From positions 146,542 to 210,541 of the forward strand of contig NZ_JANQOO010000003.1 in assembly GCF_028285715.1 (NCBI RefSeq): a stretch of DNA of 64,000 nt. The letters are read 5' to 3'. Source of the stretch: Ulvibacterium sp. GTDB lineage: Bacteria; Bacteroidota; Bacteroidia; Flavobacteriales; Flavobacteriaceae. Made by a program: the position numbers and the translations under genes. Numbering within the stretch: the stretch's first letter is position 1; each line of letters starts with the position of its first letter. The notes under the pieces are model-generated. The model did no database searches and was not told where the DNA came from. It saw only the letters and a program-made list of their open reading frames with translations. Below, piece after piece: positions 9,135 to 18,792 of the stretch.

Positions 9135-9566
9135 AACCGGTTTTTATAAGTAAGTCGTTGCCTTGGAAGCTTATTTACAAAACGCCAAAAAATGAATCAA
9201 ATTGTAGGTAAGCCATTTCTTCATCATAATAAATAGGTGTTCCGATTACAATTGTTTTAAGCTTAACCAATTGATTTATAATTAATCAGAATGTTACAAA
9301 TAGAATGAGCCGAGATTTAGTTCGATTCATGACACGTATAAACCTGTACTTTATTTTGGATATACAGTGATTAAATATCTATGGATTCTTCGCTCCGGTC
9401 AATTCCCTTTAGCATCTCGAGGTCCTATGTTTTTGACCCCTGTTCCCGTCCACTAAGGCTGTGAGAATCCCGTTGGCGTATTAAGCCACTTTCATGGACC
9501 ATTTTTGAATGATTATTGAAATAAAAATCCTTTTAAATCAAACTATTTACAATTTGGTTACATCGT
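9135..9566. other. Intergenic region, no gene seen
   Basis: No convincing frame. The left part should hold the minus-strand promoter of the secreted protein gene; a near match TACAATTTG (one base too long) is at about 9199-9207. The stretch 9380-9490 is less A+T-rich than its flanks but shows no clear hairpin or RNA family. Confidence 0.4.
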
Positions 9567-9601
9567 TTATTTAGATTTATTAAAAATAATAATTATGTTT
9601 G
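9567..9601 (+). promoter_or_regulatory. Iron-type operator and promoter of the DUF3325-DUF3649-PepSY operon
   Basis: An imperfect 23-bp palindrome at 9567-9589 has half-sites TTATTTAGAT and AAAAATAA. The -7 element TATGTTTG follows at 9594-9601. The palindrome covers the -33 and spacer region, so a bound repressor would block RNA polymerase. The same palindrome, differing at one base, precedes the TonB receptor at 11937. A Fur- or DtxR-like regulator is inferred, not shown. Confidence 0.65.
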
Positions 9602-9626
9602 TTTTCTTAAAATATAGTTAAGAGCA

Positions 9627-9944
9627 ATGGGCATAATACTAATTTTCCTCGGGTGTTTTTTGCTTTACGCAAAATCCAAACATGTTCCTCGGTATTTCTC
9701 ACGCATTGAAGCATGGGCAAAACAACAACCTAAAAAGACAAGGTTACTTGCCTACGGCCTCTTCGCACTTTCAGTGGTAATCTTTTGCTGGCAAAATGGG
9801 ATCGCCACCGGTCTGGTTGCTTTCCTTGTTGCCTTGATGTTCGGTCTATGTCTGACCATCATTTTTCTGCCCTTGCATAAGAAATATGCCTACTTACTCG
9901 TCGGTTTAAGCCTTGTACTAATAATTATTAATACTATTCTGTAA
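9627..9944 (+). CDS. DUF3325-like small membrane protein
   Basis: 105 residues with three to four membrane helices (about 1-16, 40-57, 60-80, 85-104). The layout, with a basic loop after the first helix and the segment NGIATGLVAFLVALMFGLCLTIIFLP, resembles the DUF3325 proteins found beside siderophore receptors in Proteobacteria. The TAA stop overlaps the next ATG (TAATG). First gene of the iron operon. Assignment rests on topology, weak similarity and context. Confidence 0.65.
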   Translation: MGIILIFLGCFLLYAKSKHVPRYFSRIEAWAKQQPKKTRLLAYGLFALSVVIFCWQNGIATGLVAFLVALMFGLCLTIIFLPLHKKYAYLLVGLSLVLIIINTIL

Positions 9945-10225
9945 TGCCTGCAAATGCAAAATACCTATCCAGCCCGGGTCAGCGGGTCTTAAAAATCACA
10001 GCTGGAATTCTTGGAGGTCTTTTGATTACCATTCTTTTTCATAATGCAATCGGCATTTTATTGAATGATAAATCTGGACTTATTGCAACCACGGCCTATA
10101 CGTCATTCATACTCTGGGCAATTTTATTGGCCATTCCTTTTTTGATTAAAAACGGCTGGAAAACTTGGGGCCTCTACCTTTTGTTAATTCTTCTTTTTGC
10201 CAGTATCATATTTCTAAATAAGTAG
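9944..10225 (+). CDS. DUF3649-like small membrane protein
   Basis: 93 residues with three membrane helices (about 18-36, 45-67, 73-91). Small proteins of the DUF3649 type sit next to PepSY membrane proteins in siderophore-uptake operons, and this one lies between a DUF3325-like gene (overlap of one base) and a PepSY gene (gap of five bases). Function of the family is not established. Assignment is mostly by context. Confidence 0.6.
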   Translation: MPANAKYLSSPGQRVLKITAGILGGLLITILFHNAIGILLNDKSGLIATTAYTSFILWAILLAIPFLIKNGWKTWGLYLLLILLFASIIFLNK

Positions 10226-10230
10226 GGAAC

Positions 10231-11904
10231 ATGAAATTAAGAGCATTAAAACCTAGATTACACAATGCAATGTTCCATACCCATACGGTGTCTGGTATTG
10301 TAATTAGTTTTGCACTTTTCATTTGTTTCTATGCTGGTGCGGTTGCTTTGTTCCTGCATGAATTACAGCGATGGGAAAACCCTGATGCTAGGATTGAAAG
10401 CATTGACCCGGCAATAGTAAATTATGATAGGATTGCTTCAGAGATAGCTACAAATTATTCGGATTTTGACACTAGTGCCGGCTATGGAATGAGGCCACCT
10501 ACCAAGGCAAATCCCTTAATACAATTCTATGGTCGTAAAAAAACCGAAGACGAAAGTTTTGAGCGTTTCAATGCTACTATAAATCCTCTGACATATGAAG
10601 TGCTTTCTACTGAGGATGAACCAAGAACGCATATGGCGCAAACTATTTATGAATTGCATTTTTTTCATCAAATTCCGATTGTGGGCATTTATCTATCTGG
10701 ACTAGTCGCCTTTTTTTTCCTTTTTGCCATCATAACGGGTTTATTGACACATTGGAAGAACATCGTAAACAAATTTTACGCTTTTAGCGTAGTAGGGAAG
10801 TGGAAACAGATTTGGACAAACGGACATATTTCATTAGGCTTCATTACGTTACCCTTTCAGTTGATCTATGCTGCTACAGGTGCTCTTTTGGGGTTGTCCA
10901 TTCTTTTATTGGCCCCAAGTGCCTTTCTGATGTTTGATGGTGATACCACAGAAGTCATTAAAGCCGTTAGACCGGATTCCGCAATCAAATATGATGAAAA
11001 TGCTTTGGCGGTTGAGAACGGAATTGGCTTTAATAGTGTATTTGAAAAAGTTAGCAATGCGTACCCAGAAACCGAAATTACGTATCTCTACGCTAGAAAT
11101 TTTGGTAAGGAAGATGGTACCATTACGGCACGTGTCGATGATCACCATGGCATTGGCAGCGATGGTATGTTCATTTATAGCTTTAAAGATGGAAGTTTGG
11201 TCGAATCCATAGAACCGGAAACTAGATCATATTCAAAAGGCGCTCTAGGAGTACTGATAAAATTGCACTATGCAACTTTTGGCGGCATTTTCCTCAAAAT
11301 CATCTATTTCATCTTGGCAATGATTACGTGTTATATCATAATCAGTGGGGTCATGATTTGGCGTACTGCTAGGGATAAGCCAATGTATACGGACAAACAA
11401 AGAAGTTTCCATCATCGGGTCACTAAGCTTTATCTTGCCATTTGCCTTTCAATGTTTCCGGCTTTAGCGATGATTTTTATTGGTAACAAATTAGTTCCCA
11501 TGGATATTCCAGGGCGGGTATTTTATGTAAACTCCATTTTTTTCCTAAGTTGGCTGGTCTTAACCGTTATTGGTCTTTTTTGGGATGACTACAGAAGGTT
11601 AAACCGAAATTTTATTTTGATCGGAAGTATTCTGGGAATTCTCATTCCGATAGCCAATGGAGTGGTTACCGGAGATTGGTTCTGGACCACACTCTTAAAT
11701 GCGCAATACTATGTTTTTAGTGTAGATATCACATGGTTGATCATAGGGGTTTTTGGATTATGTATTTCTAAGTACTTAAAGTCAAACAAGAGAAAAGAGG
11801 ACATTGAGGATGAAAAGAACTCGGAGGAAATAACAGTCGAAGAAAAAACGGTCAAAAAGCAAGAACCGGTTACCGTGCTCCAAACCATTTCCAAAAGAAT
11901 TTGA
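10231..11904 (+). CDS. PepSY-associated TM helix protein (FoxB/XusC-like)
   Basis: 557 residues. The N-terminus LHNAMFHTHTVSGIVISFALFICFYAGAVALF is the PepSY_TM signature: a His-rich helix near the start. A large periplasmic loop follows (about 50-145), then TM helices at ELHFFHQIPIVGIYLSGLVAFF, GHISLGFITLPFQLIYAATGAL and IKLHYATFGGIFLKIIYFILAMITC, with further helices and a charged C-terminal tail rich in Glu/Lys. Proteins of this family act in ferric-siderophore reduction or release at the inner membrane (FoxB) and in XusABC (XusC). It ends the operon that starts at 9627. Confidence 0.85.
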   Translation: MKLRALKPRLHNAMFHTHTVSGIVISFALFICFYAGAVALFLHELQRWENPDARIESIDPAIVNYDRIASEIATNYSDFDTSAGYGMRPPTKANPLIQFYGRKKTEDESFERFNATINPLTYEVLSTEDEPRTHMAQTIYELHFFHQIPIVGIYLSGLVAFFFLFAIITGLLTHWKNIVNKFYAFSVVGKWKQIWTNGHISLGFITLPFQLIYAATGALLGLSILLLAPSAFLMFDGDTTEVIKAVRPDSAIKYDENALAVENGIGFNSVFEKVSNAYPETEITYLYARNFGKEDGTITARVDDHHGIGSDGMFIYSFKDGSLVESIEPETRSYSKGALGVLIKLHYATFGGIFLKIIYFILAMITCYIIISGVMIWRTARDKPMYTDKQRSFHHRVTKLYLAICLSMFPALAMIFIGNKLVPMDIPGRVFYVNSIFFLSWLVLTVIGLFWDDYRRLNRNFILIGSILGILIPIANGVVTGDWFWTTLLNAQYYVFSVDITWLIIGVFGLCISKYLKSNKRKEDIEDEKNSEEITVEEKTVKKQEPVTVLQTISKRI

Positions 11905-11936
11905 AATCGTTGAGAACCCAGGCAAACTTATTATAT

Positions 11937-11972
11937 TTATTTAGATTAATTAAAAATAAATTGATAGCTTTG
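11937..11972 (+). promoter_or_regulatory. Iron-type operator and promoter of the TonB receptor gene
   Basis: The palindrome at 11937-11959 (half-sites TTATTTAGAT and AAAAATAA) differs from that at 9567-9589 by one base at its centre. The -7 element TAGCTTTG is at 11965-11972. Operator start to -7 start is 28 bases here and 27 at the other site, so both promoters share one architecture. Confidence 0.7.
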
Positions 11973-11998
11973 CTACCTCAAGGGATGTAAACCAACCA

Positions 11999-14386
11999 AT
12001 GAAACAACGGTTATTGTTTTTTTTACTCTTTCCCATCATGGCCCTTTCCCAGAATAGGTACACCATTACAGGTACTGTTTTGGATAGCAATGGGGCACCG
12101 GTTGCTTTTGCCAATGTGGTTTTAAGCAAAGGCAATAAATATGCGGTGGTGGAACAAAACGGGACTTATCGAATTAAAAATGTTCGCAGGGGAAGTTATG
12201 AGGTTTCCGTAAGTTCTTTGGGCTTTGAGACCATAACGCGGAATATAACCGTAAGCGAAAATCTAACGTTGAATTTTGAGCTATCGGAAAGTGTTGAAAA
12301 TTTGGATGACGTAACAGTCACCGCCAAATCCGAAGCAACCAACATTAGCCAAAAAGCCATTACCATAAGCTCCTTGGACGTGAAGCAAGTAGCAGACCTT
12401 TCCCTTGGGGCGGAAGAAGTGCTTAGAACATCAACAGGGGTGGTAGTACGACAAAGTGGAGGACTGGGAAGCAATTTAAACATCAATCTAAACGGATTAA
12501 CAGGTCAAGCAGTTCGCATTTATTACGATGGTATACCGATACAAGTTTTTGGTAATGGTATTCAATTGAATAATATTCCTGTGGATGCCTTGGAGCGTGT
12601 AGATGTGTATAAAGGGGTTATGCCGGTGGATGTGGGTACTGACGCCTTGGGTGGTGGTATCAATTTGGTTCCTGCACAGCAAAATCAGGATTACTTAAGG
12701 GCTTCCTATTCTATTGGGTCATTTAATACCCACCGTGCCACATTGAATGCCAATAGGAATTTAAATGATAACACATCTTTATCCGTGCTATCTTATTTCA
12801 ATTATTCGGATAATGACTACACAATGCGTAACATTCCGAGTATAATCGAAAACGTTGACGAAAATGGAGATGTAATTAGTGTATCAGAAGAGGTTATCGA
12901 AGCTGACCGTTTTCATAATAGACATACTTCGGCCTTTGCTGAAGTTTCCTTAAAGCTAAAAAACCGTAGCTGGACCGACCTATTCGCCATATCGACCTCT
13001 ATTAGTTCGCGGTTTGATGAGATTCAGCAAGGTAATTTTATCATTAATACGGCCGTAGGTGAGGCAGAACGAGATATCATCGGATTTAACCAAAGGCTAG
13101 AATTTCGCAAAAAACTGTTCAAAGAAAAGGGGCAAATCAGATATTATGGTACTCTGTCAAACACTACTACCAAAAGTAACGATAGCACTGCCGCTATTTA
13201 CAATTGGAGAGGTGAAGTACTGCGTACCCCTAATAGCAGTGGAGCTGAAATATTCGCTATCCCCACACTCCGCGAAGGTGATGAATTGGGTACGGCGCAT
13301 AGGTTACTGTTCAAATATGCCCTGAGCGACAATCTTGATATTACTCTTTCCGAGTTTTTTAGATATTCCAGGATTAGGGGCGAGGATCCAGTTGGTTTTC
13401 GGATTGATATCAATGGGGAGTCAATTGATCCGAATACCGTACCATCAAAGTTGAGTCGAAATATTGTTGGTCTGGAAGTGGAAAAGCGCTTTTTTGATGA
13501 AAGGCTTACCGCCATTGGTTTCTTTAAAAACTATGTCTACTCCGCTGAATCCATAGATATATTGGCAGGTGCGGCAACAACCTTGCCCGTTAGGGAGGTC
13601 AGTGAGAACGAGAACGGTTTTGGGTTTGCCCTAAAGTACCAGGTTATTCCCTCGGTATTTATCAGGGGAAGTTTTGAGCGCGCCGTACGAATACCTACGG
13701 AAACTGAAGTCTTCGGTGATTTTGCGGCAACACTTCCTAATTATGAATTGAGACCTGAAAAAAGTGAAAATTTCAATGCCGGTATAACCTACGAGGAAAA
13801 ATTTGGGAAAGATTTCTATCTCACTTTACAAGTCGATGGTTTTATTCGAGATCAACAAGACTTGATACGTTTGGACGATTTTGGACCTGAGAATGCCATT
13901 TTTGTCAACCAGGCGGAAGTAGATGGGGAGGGCATTGAAGTATCTTTGCGATTATCTCCCATCGGCAACTTGAATATAAGCGGTAATCTTACGTATCAAA
14001 GCAATGAAATTTCGGGAGGTGACAGTACCTCCAATGCTGACTTGGGCAATCAAGTACCGAACATACCCAACTTCTTTTACAATGTAGGGGCCAATTATAG
14101 GATTGATAATATTTTTGGTTCCAATAACAGTCTAAGGTTTGATTATACGTATTTCTTTACCGATAGGTTTAGTATCAATGAGGTTGCGGATTTGGATACT
14201 GCAAATCCAATTTTTCTGATTCCGGAACAAAACCTTCACAATGGTGGTATTACTTACTCTTTAACTAAAAAAGGGTTGAGTTTTTCCCTGAATTTCCAAA
14301 ATATTTTCGATGCCGAGGTCTTTGATAATTTTAGGATTCCCAGACCTGGCTTCAATTATGCATTTAAAATCAATTATAAACTTTAA
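11999..14386 (+). CDS. TonB-dependent receptor with carboxypeptidase-regulatory-like N-terminal domain
   Basis: 795 residues. Signal peptide (about 1-18, ending MALSQ), then a CarbopepD_reg_2 domain (YTITGTVLDSNGAPVAFANVVLS to about residue 100), a plug domain (about 110-225, with IYYDGIPIQVFGNG, LERVDVYKG and GTDALGGGINLV) and a 22-strand type beta-barrel ending in an aromatic-rich strand (FNYAFKINYKL). It is an outer-membrane importer. The iron-type operator, the PepSY operon upstream and the lipoprotein downstream suggest a ferric-siderophore substrate. No SusD partner is present, which argues against glycan uptake. Confidence 0.92.
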   Translation: MKQRLLFFLLFPIMALSQNRYTITGTVLDSNGAPVAFANVVLSKGNKYAVVEQNGTYRIKNVRRGSYEVSVSSLGFETITRNITVSENLTLNFELSESVENLDDVTVTAKSEATNISQKAITISSLDVKQVADLSLGAEEVLRTSTGVVVRQSGGLGSNLNINLNGLTGQAVRIYYDGIPIQVFGNGIQLNNIPVDALERVDVYKGVMPVDVGTDALGGGINLVPAQQNQDYLRASYSIGSFNTHRATLNANRNLNDNTSLSVLSYFNYSDNDYTMRNIPSIIENVDENGDVISVSEEVIEADRFHNRHTSAFAEVSLKLKNRSWTDLFAISTSISSRFDEIQQGNFIINTAVGEAERDIIGFNQRLEFRKKLFKEKGQIRYYGTLSNTTTKSNDSTAAIYNWRGEVLRTPNSSGAEIFAIPTLREGDELGTAHRLLFKYALSDNLDITLSEFFRYSRIRGEDPVGFRIDINGESIDPNTVPSKLSRNIVGLEVEKRFFDERLTAIGFFKNYVYSAESIDILAGAATTLPVREVSENENGFGFALKYQVIPSVFIRGSFERAVRIPTETEVFGDFAATLPNYELRPEKSENFNAGITYEEKFGKDFYLTLQVDGFIRDQQDLIRLDDFGPENAIFVNQAEVDGEGIEVSLRLSPIGNLNISGNLTYQSNEISGGDSTSNADLGNQVPNIPNFFYNVGANYRIDNIFGSNNSLRFDYTYFFTDRFSINEVADLDTANPIFLIPEQNLHNGGITYSLTKKGLSFSLNFQNIFDAEVFDNFRIPRPGFNYAFKINYKL

Positions 14387-14396
14387 TGTTTTACCT

Positions 14397-15713
14397 ATGA
14401 AAGTGAAGAAAAGTTTAAGAGGACAATATTGGAATATCATTTTTGTACTATTGTTTGCTATGGCTGCGGTTGCCTGTTCTAATAGTGACGATCCTGATCC
14501 TACTGATGACGTTGGGCCAACGGACAACGATGGCATGGAAGAACCTCAAAATAAATCTACGGGATTCGTTTTTGTAGGTACTACCAGCAGCGGTTCGGCC
14601 TTGGCAAAGTATGTAGAAGAACTTCCCACAGGGGATTTGGATCTCTCCGACGGAACAGATTATAGCCGTTTTTTTCCAACGGCGCTGTATGGCAACGCAC
14701 TTTTTATGCAGCGCCCGGATGGTTCCGCTGGGTTCTCTAAGATAGTTGTAAACCCGGATGGGGAGTTGGAAGAAGATGGGGTTATTCCTACCATTAGTGA
14801 TGGTTCCTTTCGAATGGAGGTTAGGGATGCCGAGCTTGGTGTTTTTCACGATAGGGCAACACCAAACACCCTCTCGGTTTTCAACCCGACCACGTTCGAA
14901 GTAACCGGTTCAATTGATATGAGTGCGGGCGAGGTTCCTGGAGATATCGATCAACGTTATCAACGTTTGATGTTTAGAGGAGATGATCTGTTTGCACCGA
15001 TCAGGGGCGAAGATGGATCATCGTTTCCATCTTTTGTGATTCACTCAGCAGATCTAAGCACAAACTCCTATGTCGGTACCACGGGCAGGGACGGTAATGG
15101 CGTCTCCGATATTGTGTTTATGAACGATTTTGGTCAGAACGTAGTCGATAGCCAAGGCAATATTTACATAATGGATGTGGGTAATCTTGAAGGAGCAGGT
15201 ATCCCGGCCAGAATCAACAAAATACCCGCGGGTAGTTATGAAGTCGACCCGACTTACACTTTTGACCCTGCAGCAGTATTGAACCCTGCAAATACCTTTT
15301 TGCCGTCTATGCAGTATTTAAGGGTGCTTGATAATGATAATGCAGTAGCGCTAGTAAACGCGGAAACACCCCAAGCGGCGGTTGATATTGTCTTGGACGC
15401 AGGAGGACTGGGAAATTTAACTCCCGACCAAATAAACCAAATTCTAGGTATTCTCTTCACAGCCGAATCTGCAGTTTGGTGCGAATTGGATTTGACCGCA
15501 CAAACTGTAACACCTATTGAAGGTGTCCCAAATGTTGGGGCTTTTGCCGGCGGTACTGTCTTCAACTATGATGGAGCAGTTTATTTACCAGTACCGACCA
15601 CGGAAGAAACAGCATATTATAGTTGGAATCCTGGAACCGGCGAAGTTACCAAAGCTTTTACAATAACCGGAGCCGACCTTTCCGGTGGCTTTAACATTGC
15701 CAACAACAACTAG
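14397..15713 (+). CDS. Surface lipoprotein, DUF4374/XusB-like
   Basis: 438 residues from the ATG at 14397, ten bases after the receptor stop; an ATG at 14310 lies inside the receptor gene and would bury the signal peptide. The signal peptide ends in lipobox AVAC, followed by SNSDDPDP, a Ser/Asp-rich tag like the export signals for surface lipoproteins in Bacteroidota. The mature part has repeated beta-strand segments (FVGTTSSGSALAKYV, ALFMQRPDG, FVIHSADL, YIMDVGN) suggesting a beta-propeller. The order TonB receptor-lipoprotein recalls XusA-XusB, where the lipoprotein holds the xenosiderophore. The family link is inferred from context and fold. Confidence 0.75.
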   Translation: MKVKKSLRGQYWNIIFVLLFAMAAVACSNSDDPDPTDDVGPTDNDGMEEPQNKSTGFVFVGTTSSGSALAKYVEELPTGDLDLSDGTDYSRFFPTALYGNALFMQRPDGSAGFSKIVVNPDGELEEDGVIPTISDGSFRMEVRDAELGVFHDRATPNTLSVFNPTTFEVTGSIDMSAGEVPGDIDQRYQRLMFRGDDLFAPIRGEDGSSFPSFVIHSADLSTNSYVGTTGRDGNGVSDIVFMNDFGQNVVDSQGNIYIMDVGNLEGAGIPARINKIPAGSYEVDPTYTFDPAAVLNPANTFLPSMQYLRVLDNDNAVALVNAETPQAAVDIVLDAGGLGNLTPDQINQILGILFTAESAVWCELDLTAQTVTPIEGVPNVGAFAGGTVFNYDGAVYLPVPTTEETAYYSWNPGTGEVTKAFTITGADLSGGFNIANNN

Positions 15714-15744
15714 AGTATTATTGGTTTTAGGAAGTTTGAAATGT

Positions 15745-15770
15745 AAAGGCCCCAAAGTTGGGGCTTTTCC
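15745..15770 (+). terminator. Rho-independent terminator after the lipoprotein gene
   Basis: GGCCCC and GGGGCT form the core stem around loop AAAGTT, extended by A-T pairs, and a T-run follows. It closes the receptor-lipoprotein transcript. Confidence 0.8.
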
Positions 15771-15882
15771 AATTAACGGAACGTTTGCCAATCCTTCAAG
15801 ATCATTGGCCATGGGAAATAACTAGATAGGCCAATCATATGATGTACCATTCTTGCTTTCAAAAAGTTGAATAATCAACTAA

Positions 15883-16596
15883 TTAATGGTCGCCCATATT
15901 GTGAAAGACGTTCTGCACATCATCGTCCTCTTCGATTTTTTCCAGAAGCTTTTCCACGTCTTCGGACTCTTCTTGGGTCAATTCCTTGGTTACTTGTGGA
16001 ATACGCTCAAACCCGGAAGAAAGAATTTCGATACCCCTATGCTCCAATTCTTTTTGGATCGACCCAAAACTTTCAAATGGGGCATAGATTAAGATTCCAT
16101 CATCGTCCACAAACACCTCCTCCGCACCATAATCGATCATATCCAATTCCAACTCTTCCGGGTCTATGCCATCTCCGTTGATCCGGAAATTACAGGTATG
16201 ATCAAACATAAACTCCACAGATCCTGAAGTTCCTAAACTGCCATCGCACTTGTTGAAATAACTCCTTATGTTGGCAACGGTACGCGTGTTGTTATCGGTG
16301 GCTGTTTCAATAAGGATAGCTATTCCATGGGGGGCGTAGCCTTCAAAAAGGACTTCCTTATAATCTCCTTGGTTTTTGTCCGACGCCCGTTTAATGGCCC
16401 GTTCAATATTGTCCTTGGGCATATTAACGGACTTGGCATTTTGAATTACCGCTCGTAATCGGGCATTTGAATCGGGATCTGGCCCACCTTCCTTGACGGC
16501 TATTACGATATCTTTCCCAATACGGGTAAATGCCTTGGACATCGCGGCCCACCGCTTCATTTTGCGTGCTTTTCTAAACTCAAAAGCTCTTCCCAT
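15883..16596 (-). CDS. yebC: YebC/PmpR family protein
   Basis: 237 residues, normal length. Family signature at the N-terminus (KRWAAMSKAFTRIGKDIVIAVKEGG), SNARLRAVIQNAKSVNMPKDNIERAIKRA (about 43-71) and FEGYAPHGIAILIETATDNNTRTVANIRSYF. The C-terminus is acidic. The family includes DNA-binding regulators, and recent work shows YebC2/TACO1 members helping ribosomes through proline-rich stretches. This copy carries the long N-terminal lead MGRAFEFRKARK. It is monocistronic. Confidence 0.95.
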   Translation of the reverse strand: MGRAFEFRKARKMKRWAAMSKAFTRIGKDIVIAVKEGGPDPDSNARLRAVIQNAKSVNMPKDNIERAIKRASDKNQGDYKEVLFEGYAPHGIAILIETATDNNTRTVANIRSYFNKCDGSLGTSGSVEFMFDHTCNFRINGDGIDPEELELDMIDYGAEEVFVDDDGILIYAPFESFGSIQKELEHRGIEILSSGFERIPQVTKELTQEESEDVEKLLEKIEEDDDVQNVFHNMGDH

Positions 16597-16674
16597 TGCC
16601 TATATTTTGTAAAATGTAATAGGCAAATTTAGCAAAATTAAAAACTGCCGCAAGAACAATTGGGCATAGTCCTT

Positions 16675-16959
16675 TTAGGGAATTATGTTCTGTATGCTAT
16701 GGGCAAGTTGAAAATCTTTTTCCGTCACACCACCGGCGTCGTGCGTGTTCAATCTTATTTTTAGGGAGTTGTAGACATTGGTCCAATCCGGATGGTGGTT
16801 ATGCGCCTCACATTCAAAGGCGACGTGGGTCATTACGGAAAATGCTTCCCTAAAATCCTTAAAGGTAAAATTGGCCTCTATGGCTCCATCCTTATACTGC
16901 CATTGTTCAAATTTCTCCAAACGCTCCGCAATGGTCCGTTCCGATAATTTTTCCATCAT
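16675..16959 (-). CDS. phhB: 4a-hydroxytetrahydrobiopterin dehydratase (pterin-4a-carbinolamine dehydratase)
   Basis: 94 residues. Dehydrates 4a-hydroxytetrahydropterin to recycle the cofactor of aromatic amino acid hydroxylases. The active-site motif EAHNHHPDW (about 52-60) and the following VYNSLKIRLNTHDAGGVTEKDFQLA are diagnostic. The start could be either Met of MMEK. No partner hydroxylase is nearby. Confidence 0.93.
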   Translation of the reverse strand: MMEKLSERTIAERLEKFEQWQYKDGAIEANFTFKDFREAFSVMTHVAFECEAHNHHPDWTNVYNSLKIRLNTHDAGGVTEKDFQLAHSIQNIIP

Positions 16960-17052
16960 GTTACTTTTAGTGTTCCTCTAAAAATAAAGAATTGCGTTAA
17001 AGCTTCATGAGCCAATACAAGATTTAAACAAAAATTAACGCGGGAAAAAGCT

Positions 17053-17874
17053 TTAGTTAAGGATATGATGATCAATAATTTCCTGGTAACCAAACCTCAA
17101 ATTTTTGGGTAACTTATTGTCTTTGGGTAGTACGGCCAAATAGCGTTCTTCGTTTGTAGTATACACGCGCTTGTATACGGGATTAAAATTTCCTATACGA
17201 TCTACAATTTCCCTTATGAACTCATCATGGTGTATTAAATCCGAACTGCCCATATGATAAATACCCGTTTTATTTCGGTTGATTAAGTAGTGTATCTGTT
17301 GGGTTAGCTTGTCATCGTTCGTAACATTCATGACAAGGTTTGGAAAAACTTCAATTGGCGTATTCTTCCAAATAGCCGTTTTGATTTCTTTTATCCGGGG
17401 AGAAGAATTTCCGAAAACCATAGGTATCCTTAAAATGGCCATCTTTTTTTTAGGGAGCCTAAGTAACATATTCTCTATCTTGATTTTCAGTCTTCCGTAA
17501 ATGCTTTCCGATAGGGTCTTATCATGCTCATAGGAGGGATATTTGCTGTAGGCGTCAAAAACATTCGCCGAGGAAAGGAAGTGGAGGGTACACTCATTTT
17601 GCAAAACGTACTCCGTGATATGTTGATGGATTTGTATCTGGGTGGCAAAATTTCCGCGTAATGCAGAAATGATAAATTGTGGACGTACTTTTTCCAAAAG
17701 ATGGAAAACATCATCTTCTTCCATAGTATACCTAAAGAATTGATGATTGTCCTCAAAGATCCTTCTGGCTGAGCAATAGGTGCCATAGGTATCAAAATAG
17801 TTACAGAGTTCCTTATAGATGGCATTTCCCAAAAAACCGCTTGCCCCTAGAATTAAAACTTTCCTCGACTCCAA
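17053..17874 (-). CDS. NAD-dependent epimerase/dehydratase-like SDR (RmlD-like)
   Basis: 273 residues. Rossmann motif LGASGFLGN at about 9-17 and an active-site YGRLK (Y-x3-K, near 127) with upstream SSANVF. Overall layout matches extended SDRs of the RmlD sugar-nucleotide group. It begins three bases after the stop of glsA and is the last gene of a gcvT-glsA-SDR run. The substrate is unknown; a cell-envelope sugar is one guess, but nothing nearby supports it. Confidence 0.8.
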   Translation of the reverse strand: MESRKVLILGASGFLGNAIYKELCNYFDTYGTYCSARRIFEDNHQFFRYTMEEDDVFHLLEKVRPQFIISALRGNFATQIQIHQHITEYVLQNECTLHFLSSANVFDAYSKYPSYEHDKTLSESIYGRLKIKIENMLLRLPKKKMAILRIPMVFGNSSPRIKEIKTAIWKNTPIEVFPNLVMNVTNDDKLTQQIHYLINRNKTGIYHMGSSDLIHHDEFIREIVDRIGNFNPVYKRVYTTNEERYLAVLPKDNKLPKNLRFGYQEIIDHHILN

Positions 17875-17877
17875 AAT

Positions 17878-18792
17878 TTAAAATATTGATTGATGGGTTG
17901 CCGTAGTCAGTTTTTCTAGGGCCTCCATCCCTAATTTTGAATTTCCCTTGGCGTTTAGTCCCGGAGACCAGACGGCGACACAATACTTTCTGGGAAGTAC
18001 TGCCACGATGCCACCACCTACACCACTTTTTCCGGGTAGGCCAATTTCAAAGGCGAACTCTCCCGCCTCATCATAGAAACCACAGGTAAGCATTATGGCG
18101 TTGATTCTTTTTACTTGGCTCAGGGTCAGATAGTTTCTGTTCCTTTGACATTTGCCCCCGTTCATAAAAGGAAAGAAGGCTTTGGTGAGCTGTTCGCAGT
18201 CCATTGCCATGGAGCACTGATGAAAATAGAAGTCAAGAACGGTTTCCACATCATTTTTAAGGTTGCCATAGGATTTCAACAAATTTGCAGCTGCGTAGTT
18301 CTTGAACCCGGTTCGCTTTTCGGACTTCGCAACCTTTTCGTCAAAATCAATGGTTTGATCGTTGGCCAAATCCCGAACAAATTGTAAAAAGTCTTTTTTG
18401 GGATTATCCAGTTCGGAAACCAAAACATCGGCCACGACTAGGGCCCCGGCGTTGATAAGTGGATTCCTGGGTATTCCGTTTTCGAACTCTAATAAGGACA
18501 AGTGGTTGAAGGGATCTCCGGAAGGTTCTACATCCACCCTTTTCAAAAGTGCATTGTCCACCAAAGAAAATGCCAATGCCAAGGAAAGGACTTTGGATAT
18601 ACTTTGTATGGAGAAAGCCTCCTTGGAATGACCGGCACAAAAGTTATTCTTATTTAAATCTACAAGATGGATACCAAATTTGGATTCGTTTACTTTGGCA
18701 AGCTCAGGAATGTAGGAGGCTATCTTACCCCGTTCCTTAGTCTCCTTATAACCGGAACTTATGTCATCTAAGATGTTCTGATAATCTGTCAT
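17878..18792 (-). CDS. glsA: Glutaminase A
   Basis: Hydrolyses glutamine to glutamate and ammonia. 304 residues, normal length. Serine beta-lactamase-like fold: catalytic S-x-x-K in [15 protein letters not shown] (about 62-76), [10 protein letters not shown] (about 110-119), and [14 protein letters not shown] near 260. The start overlaps the gcvT stop by four bases (translational coupling). Confidence 0.95.
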   Translation of the reverse strand: MTDYQNILDDISSGYKETKERGKIASYIPELAKVNESKFGIHLVDLNKNNFCAGHSKEAFSIQSISKVLSLALAFSLVDNALLKRVDVEPSGDPFNHLSLLEFENGIPRNPLINAGALVVADVLVSELDNPKKDFLQFVRDLANDQTIDFDEKVAKSEKRTGFKNYAAANLLKSYGNLKNDVETVLDFYFHQCSMAMDCEQLTKAFFPFMNGGKCQRNRNYLTLSQVKRINAIMLTCGFYDEAGEFAFEIGLPGKSGVGGGIVAVLPRKYCVAVWSPGLNAKGNSKLGMEALEKLTTATHQSIF

